From positions 1 to 64,000 of the forward strand of contig NZ_JAKFZN010000004.1 of NCBI RefSeq assembly GCF_021654165.1: a DNA stretch of 64,000 nt. Direction: 5' to 3'. Below the pieces are notes generated by a model, which searched no databases, was not told the origin of the DNA, and saw nothing but the letters and a program-made list of their open reading frames with translations. Origin of the DNA: Nereida sp. MMG025 (lineage in GTDB: Bacteria; Pseudomonadota; Alphaproteobacteria; Rhodobacterales; Rhodobacteraceae). Position numbers and translations under genes: made by a program. This document shows, piece by piece, positions 8,557 through 16,818 of this stretch. Numbering within the stretch: the first letter of the stretch is position 1; each line of letters starts with the position of its first letter.

Positions 8557-9167
8557 TAGAGCAGGTCAGATGCACGGATGATCGGAAAGAATGAATTGCC
8601 CGAGGTCACACCGAACCACTCCTCTTCATTGTGCAAACGGGTCTCGCCCAGATCGACGAGGCGATAGAACGACTTGCGATCTATCAATGCTTCCAGATTG
8701 CTTCGGATCAAGACGTAAGGAGAGGGCTCGCCGTCTGCGGCGTAACTGACCCGAATGGGGTGCTGTGGTCCTGCAAGTGCGGTGTCACCTACATTTGTTG
8801 TGAACAGCAGGCCATCGTTTGTTGCTTCAAAATCAATAGCAACAAAGGGTGCGTCCTCTACCGTTATGCCTACTTTTTCAACGGGGGTGACCAGAAAATA
8901 ATCATCGCCTTCGCGCTTGAGGATCGTTGAAAACAATCGCACCAGACCCGCACGGCCAATGGGCGTGCCTTGATAAAACCACGTGCCATCGCGTTTGATC
9001 TGCATATCAAGGTCGCCACAGAACGGCGGATCCCACAAATGAACGGGCGGAAGGCCTTTTTTTGAGGCGGCTGTCGCGCTGGCTGCGAGGCTTTCCGCCG
9101 ACGGGGTCACAATGTTTTGTCCACTCAACTCTTTTGCCCTTTGCCGTTGTCGCCTTAGATGTTTCAC
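8556..9167 (-). CDS. DUF1285 domain-containing protein
   Basis: 203 aa with the DUF1285 core: PPVHLWDPPFCGDLDMQI, the GTWFYQGTPIGR motif, and the VRLFSTILKREGDDYFLVTPVEKVGI segment. The function of this small cytoplasmic family is unknown. The ATG at 9167 leaves only 30 bases to the divergent moxR start. A TTG at 9128 (MSGQN reading, 190 aa) with AGGGCAAAAG upstream is a plausible alternative that would leave more promoter space, and the first 13 residues look unconserved. It is upstream of hyi with a one-base overlap. Confidence 0.75.
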   Translation of the reverse strand: MKHLRRQRQRAKELSGQNIVTPSAESLAASATAASKKGLPPVHLWDPPFCGDLDMQIKRDGTWFYQGTPIGRAGLVRLFSTILKREGDDYFLVTPVEKVGITVEDAPFVAIDFEATNDGLLFTTNVGDTALAGPQHPIRVSYAADGEPSPYVLIRSNLEALIDRKSFYRLVDLGETRLHNEEEWFGVTSGNSFFPIIRASDLL

Positions 9168-9197
9168 TAACGATATATCTGTCTAAGGGAGTTTGTC

Positions 9198-10202
9198 ATG
9201 GCCGATACCGAACTTGTGGCGCAAATTGATGCGTTGGGCGAGACTTTGGCCGAAGCAAAGGCCAGCATTACGAAACGGTTTATCGGCCAAGAGCGGGTTG
9301 TTGATTTGTCGTTGGCCGCCTTGCTGTGCGGCGGGCACGGCTTGCTGATTGGTCTGCCTGGTTTGGGCAAGACCCGTCTGGTGGATACGCTTGGCACCGT
9401 CATGGGCCTTCATTCCAACCGCATTCAGTTTACCCCCGACCTGATGCCCGCTGATATTCTGGGCTCCGAAGTCTTGGAGGAAAAAGCAGATGGTTCGCGC
9501 GCTTTTCGCTTCATCGAAGGCCCTGTGTTCTGTCAGCTTCTGATGGCCGACGAGATTAACCGCGCCAGCCCGCGCACGCAGTCGGCGCTGTTGCAGGCGA
9601 TGCAGGAAAAGGAAGTGACCGTGGCAGGCGAGCATCGCACTCTGGGCATGCCATTTCACGTTCTGGCCACGCAAAACCCGATCGAGCAGGAAGGCACCTA
9701 TCCGTTGCCCGAGGCCCAGTTGGACCGTTTCCTTGTTCAGATCGAGGTGAAAAACCCTGATCGTGCGACCGAACGGGACATCTTGTTGTCAACGACAGGT
9801 GTGGAAGAGGCGCAATCAACCGAAGTTTTCTCAACCCAATCCTTGCTGGATGCGCAAACCCTTGTGCGCCGTATGCCTGTCGGGGACGCGGTTGTGGAAA
9901 TGATCCTTGATCTGGTCCGTGCGTGTCGGCCCGAAGAAGATGGGGCAAGTGATTTGATCCGTGAAAATGTCGCTTGGGGCCCCGGGCCGCGTGCGGCGCA
10001 AGCGCTGATGCTGACCGTGCGTGCGCAAGCTTTGCTTGATGGTCGCCTTGCGCCGTCCCCCGAAGATGTCATGGCTATGGCGCGCCCTGTGATGACGCAC
10101 AGGATGGCATTGTCGTTCAGCGCACGGGCACGCGGCGTCGATCTGGGTGCCTTGATCGATGAAGTCGCGGCCAGCGTGACCAAGTCGGCCGCCGCTGCAT
10201 GA
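9198..10202 (+). CDS. MoxR family AAA+ ATPase
   Basis: 334 aa. Walker A GLPGLGKT lies at residues 52-59, Walker B is LLMADEINRAS near 117-127, and the sensor-1 region is LATQNPIEQEGTYPLPEAQLDRF, all typical of MoxR. These ATPases act as chaperones for maturation of metalloenzymes or envelope complexes together with VWA proteins. A strong AAGGGAG ribosome-binding site lies 7 bases before the ATG. It starts a four-gene operon with DUF58, a BatA/DUF4159 protein and a large membrane protein. The stop overlaps the DUF58 start by four bases. Confidence 0.92.
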   Translation: MADTELVAQIDALGETLAEAKASITKRFIGQERVVDLSLAALLCGGHGLLIGLPGLGKTRLVDTLGTVMGLHSNRIQFTPDLMPADILGSEVLEEKADGSRAFRFIEGPVFCQLLMADEINRASPRTQSALLQAMQEKEVTVAGEHRTLGMPFHVLATQNPIEQEGTYPLPEAQLDRFLVQIEVKNPDRATERDILLSTTGVEEAQSTEVFSTQSLLDAQTLVRRMPVGDAVVEMILDLVRACRPEEDGASDLIRENVAWGPGPRAAQALMLTVRAQALLDGRLAPSPEDVMAMARPVMTHRMALSFSARARGVDLGALIDEVAASVTKSAAAA

Positions 10203-11074
10203 GCCAACCCACCGCCCCCTTGAGGTTGCGCGCGGAAGTCGAAGCCGCCAGCCTGCCGCCTTTGTTGGCCGCCGCCGATCACCTTGCCGCAACGGTTATG
10301 ATGGGGATCCACGGACGCCGCCGCGCAGGTGTGGGCGACGAGTTCTGGCAATATCGCCCCGAACGAACGGGGGACGAGTTGCGGATGATTGACTGGCGCC
10401 GCTCTGCCAAATCAATGGGGGGGCGCTTTGTACGCGAGCGCGAGTGGCAGAACGCCCAATCGGTGATCATGTGGATCGACAGTGCTGCGTCCATGCGGTT
10501 TTCCAGTGGCACTTATGATAGCAAATCCGATCGGGCGCGCCTTCTGGGTATGGCCCTTGCGGTGCTTTTGTTGCGGGGCGGCGAACGCGTTGGGCTGACC
10601 GCCTTTGATGCGCCCCCGCGCACGGGCGAGGCGCAGGTCCAGCGGCTTGCGATGCTTCTGAGTGCAGAAGGCGACACGGCCGACTACGGAGAGCCAGAAG
10701 CCCGCGGCATGATCCCGCAGAGTCGCGCTGTGTTCGTCAGTGATTTCATGGGGGACATGGCCCCTGTCGAAGCTGCTTTGACCAAAGCGGCGGATCGTGG
10801 GGTGAAAGGCGTGTTGCTACAGGTTCTGGACCCGCAGGAAGAAAGTTTCCCGTTCAAAGGCCGTACTGTTTTTGAAAGTGTTGGCGGTAGCCTGCGTCAT
10901 GAAACGCTCAAGGCGAATGATTTGCAGGCGCGTTATCTTGACCGGCTGGCAGAACGCAAAGATCTGCTGCGTGGAATGGCGCGGGCCAGCGGCTGGCAGT
11001 TTTCAACGCATCACACAGGCGATGCCGCGCAATCTGCATTGATGTGGATGTATCAAGCGATGCAACGGGTATGA
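10199..11074 (+). CDS. DUF58 domain-containing protein
   Basis: 291 aa with the DUF58 core: GRRRAGVGDEFWQYRPERTGDELRMIDWRRSA at about residues 38-68, followed by a VWA-like fold (VIMWIDSAASMRF, a degenerate metal-site motif). DUF58 proteins are the usual partners of MoxR ATPases. No membrane segment is evident, unlike many DUF58 proteins. The start overlaps moxR by four bases (ATGA), and the end overlaps the next gene the same way, so translation is coupled throughout. Confidence 0.88.
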   Translation: MSQPTAPLRLRAEVEAASLPPLLAAADHLAATVMMGIHGRRRAGVGDEFWQYRPERTGDELRMIDWRRSAKSMGGRFVREREWQNAQSVIMWIDSAASMRFSSGTYDSKSDRARLLGMALAVLLLRGGERVGLTAFDAPPRTGEAQVQRLAMLLSAEGDTADYGEPEARGMIPQSRAVFVSDFMGDMAPVEAALTKAADRGVKGVLLQVLDPQEESFPFKGRTVFESVGGSLRHETLKANDLQARYLDRLAERKDLLRGMARASGWQFSTHHTGDAAQSALMWMYQAMQRV

Positions 11075-13827
11075 TGACGCTTTTTGGCATAGGTTTTGCA
11101 GCCCCTTGGTTGTTGTTGGGCTTGGTTGCCCTGCCGATCTTGTGGCTTCTTTTGCGTGCTGTTCCACCAGCGCCCGTAAAACGGATGTTTCCTGGCGTTG
11201 CCCTGTTGTTGGGGTTGAATGATGACGAGCAGCAAACCGACACAACGCCATGGTGGTTGTTGCTGTTGCGGACTTTGGCGGTGGCTGCGCTGATCACGGG
11301 ATTTGCAGGTCCTGTTTTGAACCCGAACCAAGACACAGGCGGTGACGGACCACTGTTGATTGTAGCGGATGGATCATGGGCGAGTGCGCGTGACTGGACC
11401 CGCCGCGAGGACCGCATCCAGACGCTGCTGACTGAAGCCGCCCGCGAGGGTCGCGAAGTGGCTTTGGTGTCTTTGACGGACCCTGATGTAGAACCGCAGT
11501 TTCTGAGTGCAGATGTTTGGCTTACACGCCTTGCTGGCCTGAGCCCGCAGCCTTGGGCCCCCGTAGCCGACCAAGGCTGGATCGAGGATTTGCCAGATCG
11601 ATACGAAACCTATTGGCTGAGTGACGGGATTGCGCGAATGGACCGCGCCGAGGTTCTGGCGCGGTTTCAGTCGGCTGGCACGCTCACTGTTTTCGAAAAC
11701 CCATCCCCCGTTTTGGCGCTGGCGCCAGCGCGGTTTGAGGATGGTGCCATTGTTGTGCGCGCCGTTCGCAATCGGACGGATGTGGCGCAGGGGATTTCGG
11801 TGAATGCGGTGGGTCTGGATCCTGCGGGCATTGAGCGCGTTCTGGCTGCGGTCGATCTTGAATTTGACGGGGATGCATCTGAGGCCGAAACGGCGTTGTC
11901 GCTTCCTGCGGAGTTGCGTAACCGCATTACCCGCTTTGAAATTGCAGGCCAGCGTTCGGCAGGCGCCGTCAGCCTGACCGATGATACACTGAAGCGGCGT
12001 GAAATCGCTTTGATTGCAGGCGGCACAGACCGTGAAGGGCTCGAGCTTTTGTCTCCGCTTCATTATCTTGAACGGGCATTGATCCCAACCGCTGACATGA
12101 TTGACGGCACGTTGGAAGACATTTTGCTAGCCAATCCTGACGTAATTGTGCTTGCGGATGTGGCCACCCTATCTGGCCTTGAGGCCGAGCAAATGGAAAC
12201 CTGGGTTGAGGACGGTGGATTGCTGTTGCGGTTTGCGGGTCCAAGGGTTGCCGCAAGTGACGTCAGCCGCGGCGTTGAAGACCCCTTGATGCCTGTGCGC
12301 CTGCGTGCAGGTGGGCGCAGTGTGGGTGGTGCGATGTCATGGGGCGAACCCAAGGGACTTGCGCCCTTTGCTGCTGATACACCCTTTGCGGGCCTGCCTG
12401 TTCCAAGTGATGTGACGGTGAGCAGTCAGGTCATGGCCGAACCAGACCCGACCTTGTCAGACCGTGTGATTGCAGAGCTGGCAGACGGCACACCGCTGGT
12501 CACACGCAAGCAAGTGGGCGCAGGGCAGGTGGTCTTGTTTCATGTCACCGCCAATGCCGAATGGTCGACATTGCCATTGTCGGGGTTGTTTGTGCAAATG
12601 CTTGAACGCCTTGCCGTTAGCACACAATCTGCTCGCCCAGAGGCAGAAGATCTTGCTGGAACCATCTGGGCGCCTGATGTTGTGCTGTCTGCCTTCGGGG
12701 TGCCGGAGGATGCGGGCACGCGTGCAGGGGTGGCTGGCGAGATCATTGCGCAAGGGCAGGTCGGCCCCGAATTGCCAGCGGGGCTTTACGCAGGCGAGGA
12801 CCGCCGCCTTGCTGTAAATGTCGTTGATGATGACACTGTGCTTGAACGGACGGCTTGGCCAGAAGGGGTGGCGGTTGAGGGGCTTGGCGTCACAGCTGAA
12901 CAGCCCCTAAAGGGACTTTTGCTGAGTGCTGCGATGGGAATGCTTATGATCGATATTCTTGCCTCTATCTGGTTGTCGGGCCGGTTGTTTGGCCCGCGCG
13001 CCACAGCGGGTCTTGCGATTGTCGGGTTGGCCTTGGCCCTGACGGGCGAGGTGCAGGCACAAAGCGAAGCAGACATGCGCGCCATCGATGCAACATCCGA
13101 AGCCGTCTTGGCGCATGTAGTCACCGGTGACAGCACGGTGGACGAGCTTGCCTATGCGGGCCTGCGCGGGTTGTCCGATACATTATTTCAACGAACATCG
13201 ATTGAACCGTCAGAGCCGATTTCTGTAAACTTGGAAACCGATGAATTGGCGTTTTATCCGTTCCTCTATTGGCCTGTGACCCCCAACCAGCCGACCCCGT
13301 CTGCCGAAGCCTATGCAAAACTAAACCGCTATCTGCGAACGGGCGGCATGATCTTGTTTGATACACGGGATGCAGACACGGCGCGTTTTGGTGCCTCAAG
13401 CCCAAACGGGCGCAAGTTGCAATCCTTGGCATCCCCTTTGGATATTCCCGCGATTGAGCCGATCCCGTCAGACCATGTTCTGACGCGTGCGTTTTATCTG
13501 TTGCAGGACTTTCCGGGCCGTCATGCAAGCCGTGATGTCTGGGTCGAAGCCGCACCACCCGACGCGGAACAGATCGAAGGTATGCCGTTTCGCAATCTGA
13601 ACGACGGGGTAACACCCGTGGTTATCGGGGGCAACGATTGGGCTGCCGCTTGGGCCGTTGATCGATTTGGCGCGCCTATGGTGCCCATTGGACGTGGCTT
13701 TGCAGGCGAACGGCAACGCGAGATTGCCAAGCGGTTCGGCGTCAATCTGATTATGCATGTGCTGACGGGGAACTATAAATCCGATCAGGTGCATGTGCCT
13801 GCGCTTCTGGATCGGTTGGGACAATAG
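11071..13827 (+). CDS. BatA-like N-terminal / DUF4159 membrane protein
   Basis: 918 aa. The N-terminus is a BatA-type membrane module (FAAPWLLLGLVALPILWLLL and a second segment near residues 65-85). A long periplasmic region follows, with VWA-like and amidotransferase-like segments (VIVLADVATLSGLEAEQM; GGLLLRFAGPRV). Two further membrane segments occur around residues 620-670, ending in VQAQ like a signal-peptidase site. The C-terminal 230 residues are DUF4159, with LAFYPFLYWPV and LRTGGMILFDTRDAD. It belongs to the MoxR operon, where such proteins are thought to form an envelope assembly or stress complex. The start ATG at 11071 overlaps the DUF58 stop. Confidence 0.82.
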   Translation: MMTLFGIGFAAPWLLLGLVALPILWLLLRAVPPAPVKRMFPGVALLLGLNDDEQQTDTTPWWLLLLRTLAVAALITGFAGPVLNPNQDTGGDGPLLIVADGSWASARDWTRREDRIQTLLTEAAREGREVALVSLTDPDVEPQFLSADVWLTRLAGLSPQPWAPVADQGWIEDLPDRYETYWLSDGIARMDRAEVLARFQSAGTLTVFENPSPVLALAPARFEDGAIVVRAVRNRTDVAQGISVNAVGLDPAGIERVLAAVDLEFDGDASEAETALSLPAELRNRITRFEIAGQRSAGAVSLTDDTLKRREIALIAGGTDREGLELLSPLHYLERALIPTADMIDGTLEDILLANPDVIVLADVATLSGLEAEQMETWVEDGGLLLRFAGPRVAASDVSRGVEDPLMPVRLRAGGRSVGGAMSWGEPKGLAPFAADTPFAGLPVPSDVTVSSQVMAEPDPTLSDRVIAELADGTPLVTRKQVGAGQVVLFHVTANAEWSTLPLSGLFVQMLERLAVSTQSARPEAEDLAGTIWAPDVVLSAFGVPEDAGTRAGVAGEIIAQGQVGPELPAGLYAGEDRRLAVNVVDDDTVLERTAWPEGVAVEGLGVTAEQPLKGLLLSAAMGMLMIDILASIWLSGRLFGPRATAGLAIVGLALALTGEVQAQSEADMRAIDATSEAVLAHVVTGDSTVDELAYAGLRGLSDTLFQRTSIEPSEPISVNLETDELAFYPFLYWPVTPNQPTPSAEAYAKLNRYLRTGGMILFDTRDADTARFGASSPNGRKLQSLASPLDIPAIEPIPSDHVLTRAFYLLQDFPGRHASRDVWVEAAPPDAEQIEGMPFRNLNDGVTPVVIGGNDWAAAWAVDRFGAPMVPIGRGFAGERQREIAKRFGVNLIMHVLTGNYKSDQVHVPALLDRLGQ

Positions 13828-13829
13828 GT

Positions 13830-15890
13830 ATGGGTGATGTTCTTTTTGATCCGCTGATAGCGCTGCCGCTGATATATGTCATCGCTGCATTTGCGTTGGG
13901 TCTGACACTTCTGTCGCTCTGGCGCGGTTTGGGGGGATGGTGGCTTCGCGGACTTGCGGCCGTGGTGCTGTTGGCAGCCCTTTTGAACCCGTCTTTGCAA
14001 ACAGAGGACCGCGAAACCCTGTCTGACATTGTGATCGTGGTGGTGGATGAAACGGCCAGCCAACGCATTGCGGATCGCAGTGATCAAACGGCGGATGCCT
14101 TTGAGCAGATCAGCGCCGCGGTTGCTGCACGGCCAAACACGGATTTGCGCGTTGTGCAGGTCACAGATGCAGAAGGGGATGCAGGGACAACTCTGATGAC
14201 CACGGTTGCGCAGGTGCTGTCCGAAGAACCCCGCGCACGTGTGGCTGGCATTATCACCATCACGGATGGACAGGTGCATGACACCGACCTTGCCCCCGAT
14301 TTGCCCGCACCCTTGCATGTTTTGTTGACGGGGCGCGAAGGGGATTGGGATCGCAGGCTGCAGGTCAATAATGCTCCCGCCTTTGCAATTTTGGGTGAAG
14401 AGGTTCTGCTTGGCTTGCGTCTGGATGATCAAGGCGCGGCCCCTGTTGCTGGCACGGCAGAGCTTTTGATTTCTGTGGATGGCGAAGAGCCACTGCGCTT
14501 TGAGGTGCCCGTTGGGGAAGATCTGGAGCTGCCCATTACGCTGCCCCACGGCGGCATGAACGTTATTCAGTTTGAGACACCAAGCATGGACGGCGAATTG
14601 ACAGACCGCAATAATGTGGCTGTCGTCCAGATCAACGGCGTGCGTGACCGCCTGCGTGTGTTGCTGGTGAGCGGAGAACCGCACGCGGGTGAACGCACGT
14701 GGCGCAACCTGTTGAAATCAGACAGTAGTGTTGATCTGGTCCACTTCACAATTCTACGCCCCCCAAACAAGCAAGATGGTGTTCCGGTTGATGAATTGTC
14801 CCTTATCGCCTTTCCGACACGCGAGCTGTTTTTGGAAAAAGTCGATGAATTCGATCTGATTATTTTTGATCGTTACAAACGCCGCGGGATTTTGCCATCG
14901 ATCTACATCGACAGTATCCGTGACTACGTCACCAATGGTGGTGCGGTGCTGATTGCTGCGGGGCCGGATTTTGCAAGCGCGGATAGTCTCTATCGATCCC
15001 CGCTTGCTGATATTTTGCCAGCCTCACCAACCGCACGTGTCATCGAAGATGGCTTTCGCCCGACAATCTCTGAACTGGGCGCCAAACATCCCGTCACGAA
15101 AGGGTTGGATACTTTTGCGCCTGCCGGTCCAGACGGGCCGGAATGGGGCCGGTGGTTCCGCCAGATCGAGCTTTCGCCGAAAGGTGGCCAGACCGTTATG
15201 GAAGGTATTGAGGGCAAACCGCTGTTGGTGCTGGACCGTGTTGGGGAAGGCCGTGTGGCCCTTCTGGCATCGGATCATGCATGGCTCTGGAACCGTGGGT
15301 TCGAGGGGGGTGGACCGCAACTAGAGCTACTGCGCCGCCTTGCGCATTGGATGATGAAAGAGCCAGAACTGGAAGAAGAGACCTTGTTTGCTCAAGCGGA
15401 TGGTCAACAAATCACGATCATCCGTCGCAGCCTTCTGGACGAGATTGGTGAGGTAACCGTCACAGGGCCAGATGGCACCGAAATCACCTTGTCCCTCGAA
15501 GAGGTTTCGCCAGGGCGATTTGAGGCTGTCTATGATGCGCCAGAGATTGGATTATACCGTTTGGCAGAGGGTGACCAGGAGGCCGTGATTGCCCTTGGAC
15601 CGACCGCCCCACGCGAGTTTATCAATACGATCGCAACCCAAGATGTGCTGAGCCCCACAGTTGCTACATGGCGCGGTGGGATTGTGCCGATTGAAGATGG
15701 CATTCCAAGCTTGCGGAATGTATCGGCGGGGCGGGTTGCGGCAGGGCGTGGCTGGATCGGTCTTACGCCGCGCGATGCCTATCTGACGGCAGATGTGCGC
15801 GTCACGTCGCTTGTGCCTGCATGGTTGCTTTTGCTGATCGCGGCGATGCTGTCCGTTGGGGCGTGGCTGCGCGAAGGGCGCCGCAGCTAG
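13830..15890 (+). CDS. large membrane protein of the MoxR operon, amidotransferase-like region
   Basis: 686 aa. Two membrane helices lie near the N-terminus (LPLIYVIAAFALGLTLLSL; LRGLAAVVLLAALLNP), followed by a VWA-like strand with a degenerate metal motif VVDETAS at about residues 70-76. The middle, about residues 270-500, resembles a class-I glutamine-amidotransferase fold (VLLVSGEPHAGERTWRNLL; YVTNGGAVLIAAGPDF) but I see no catalytic Cys in the expected elbow. A last helix (LVPAWLLLLIAAMLSVGAWL) anchors the C-terminus. It starts two bases after the preceding gene. Family function is unknown; context suggests a structural partner of MoxR. The 3' end overlaps the convergent gene by four bases. 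Confidence 0.75.
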   Translation: MGDVLFDPLIALPLIYVIAAFALGLTLLSLWRGLGGWWLRGLAAVVLLAALLNPSLQTEDRETLSDIVIVVVDETASQRIADRSDQTADAFEQISAAVAARPNTDLRVVQVTDAEGDAGTTLMTTVAQVLSEEPRARVAGIITITDGQVHDTDLAPDLPAPLHVLLTGREGDWDRRLQVNNAPAFAILGEEVLLGLRLDDQGAAPVAGTAELLISVDGEEPLRFEVPVGEDLELPITLPHGGMNVIQFETPSMDGELTDRNNVAVVQINGVRDRLRVLLVSGEPHAGERTWRNLLKSDSSVDLVHFTILRPPNKQDGVPVDELSLIAFPTRELFLEKVDEFDLIIFDRYKRRGILPSIYIDSIRDYVTNGGAVLIAAGPDFASADSLYRSPLADILPASPTARVIEDGFRPTISELGAKHPVTKGLDTFAPAGPDGPEWGRWFRQIELSPKGGQTVMEGIEGKPLLVLDRVGEGRVALLASDHAWLWNRGFEGGGPQLELLRRLAHWMMKEPELEEETLFAQADGQQITIIRRSLLDEIGEVTVTGPDGTEITLSLEEVSPGRFEAVYDAPEIGLYRLAEGDQEAVIALGPTAPREFINTIATQDVLSPTVATWRGGIVPIEDGIPSLRNVSAGRVAAGRGWIGLTPRDAYLTADVRVTSLVPAWLLLLIAAMLSVGAWLREGRRS

Positions 15891-16228
15891 TCCAGATCAA
15901 CGATTGTTGTTGTTTCGGACCACCCATCAACACTGCATTTTGCACGAACCTGAATTTGGTTATGCCCTTCGGGGATCACGACACCTGTAAGAGAGCGGGT
16001 AAAGGGCTGTTCTTCGACATGGGGGTGAAACAACGTCCGCACCCCCAATGATGTGCCATCCATTGTCAGAACTTCAAATCCATCGGCGTAGTGGTCCCAT
16101 CCGGTGTCGGGATGCTGGATTGTTACAGCCACAACGGTGTTGTCGCGTTGCAGCTCAACATTGGTGATTATGGGTGCATCGGCCAAGCTGACAGTTGGCG
16201 TAAGAACAAGGGACATAAGAAATCGCAT
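15887..16228 (-). CDS. small secreted protein of unknown function
   Basis: 113 aa. A short signal peptide ends at TVSLADA, so cleavage around residue 18 is likely. The mature part is about 95 residues, probably all beta, with conserved-looking HPDTGWDHYADGFEV and HPHVEEQPFTRSL segments and one Cys near the C-terminus. I do not recognise a named family. The start at 16228 is chosen because it begins the signal peptide. A longer in-frame reading overlaps the upstream hemJ-like gene and has no protein-like character. Confidence 0.65.
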   Translation of the reverse strand: MRFLMSLVLTPTVSLADAPIITNVELQRDNTVVAVTIQHPDTGWDHYADGFEVLTMDGTSLGVRTLFHPHVEEQPFTRSLTGVVIPEGHNQIQVRAKCSVDGWSETTTIVDLD

Positions 16229-16292
16229 AACCCTATGATACCGAAGTTTGAGCAGATGTGTTGTCACAAGTGCGAGATACGTGCCACGGCGT

Positions 16293-16703
16293 TCAAAAAG
16301 GCTTGACCACCACAAGCCAAAGAATGCCGATGGCGCCAAAGACGCTGATTTCGTTAAACACGCGCAACCAGCGGTCAGAGTGGGGGAAATGACCTGTTTT
16401 GGCCCATGATACCATCCGCCCCGTATAGGTGTAGTGCGCCGCAAGTGCGATGACCGTTGCCAGTTTTATCCAGACCCAAAGTGGGAATTGCCAGTCATAG
16501 GCCAACCAGAGCCCAGTGCCGGCAGCAATCACAGCAAGCCCTGCCGAAAAGCGGTAGAGCCGATAGGTCAGATCACCAAGGTCGCCATTTTGCCCAGTCT
16601 TTTCAAAGTCACGCTTCCAATAGATCAGAGCGCGGGGCACCGCAAAAATAGAGGTCATCCACCCCATCACGCAAAGAATATGTATAATTTTCACCCATTC
16701 CAT
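16293..16703 (-). CDS. CopD/HemJ-like integral membrane protein
   Basis: 136 aa with four membrane helices. The N-terminal EWVKIIHILCVMGWMTSIFAVPRALIYW carries the conserved His of the HemJ/CopD-like family, and the fourth helix ends in WLVVVKPF. HemJ proteins oxidise protoporphyrinogen IX. This sequence lacks part of the usual HemJ wording (WMAGLFYLPRLFVYH), so it may be a paralogue of unknown role. It is a single gene, transcribed away from glcD. Confidence 0.65.
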   Translation of the reverse strand: MEWVKIIHILCVMGWMTSIFAVPRALIYWKRDFEKTGQNGDLGDLTYRLYRFSAGLAVIAAGTGLWLAYDWQFPLWVWIKLATVIALAAHYTYTGRMVSWAKTGHFPHSDRWLRVFNEISVFGAIGILWLVVVKPF

Positions 16704-16770
16704 AGCCTCAGATGCCCTTCAATGCCCAGACGATGCAAGCGGGATTTGACAAAAACTGCTTGCTTTTGAA

Positions 16771-16793
16771 ATTGGTTATATTATTTTACCAAT
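16771..16793. promoter_or_regulatory. palindrome upstream of glcDEF, candidate GntR-family operator
   Basis: The arms ATTGGT and ACCAAT are separated by 11 bases; the 23-base site is palindromic at all but two paired positions. It is centred on 16782, 37 bases before the glcD start, and overlaps a possible -10 element TATATT (16777-16782). TGGT...ACCA half-sites are typical of GntR/FCD regulators such as GlcC/LldR types. No such regulator is encoded next to glcD. Confidence 0.55.
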
Positions 16794-16818
16794 CAAGCGA
16801 ATAAAGGGAAGCCCCGCC

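Noticed and set aside
11374-12063. 229-residue minus-strand reading frame inside the BatA/DUF4159 gene
   Set aside because: The host gene is continuous and overlaps its neighbours as an operon; the opposite frame is a shadow.
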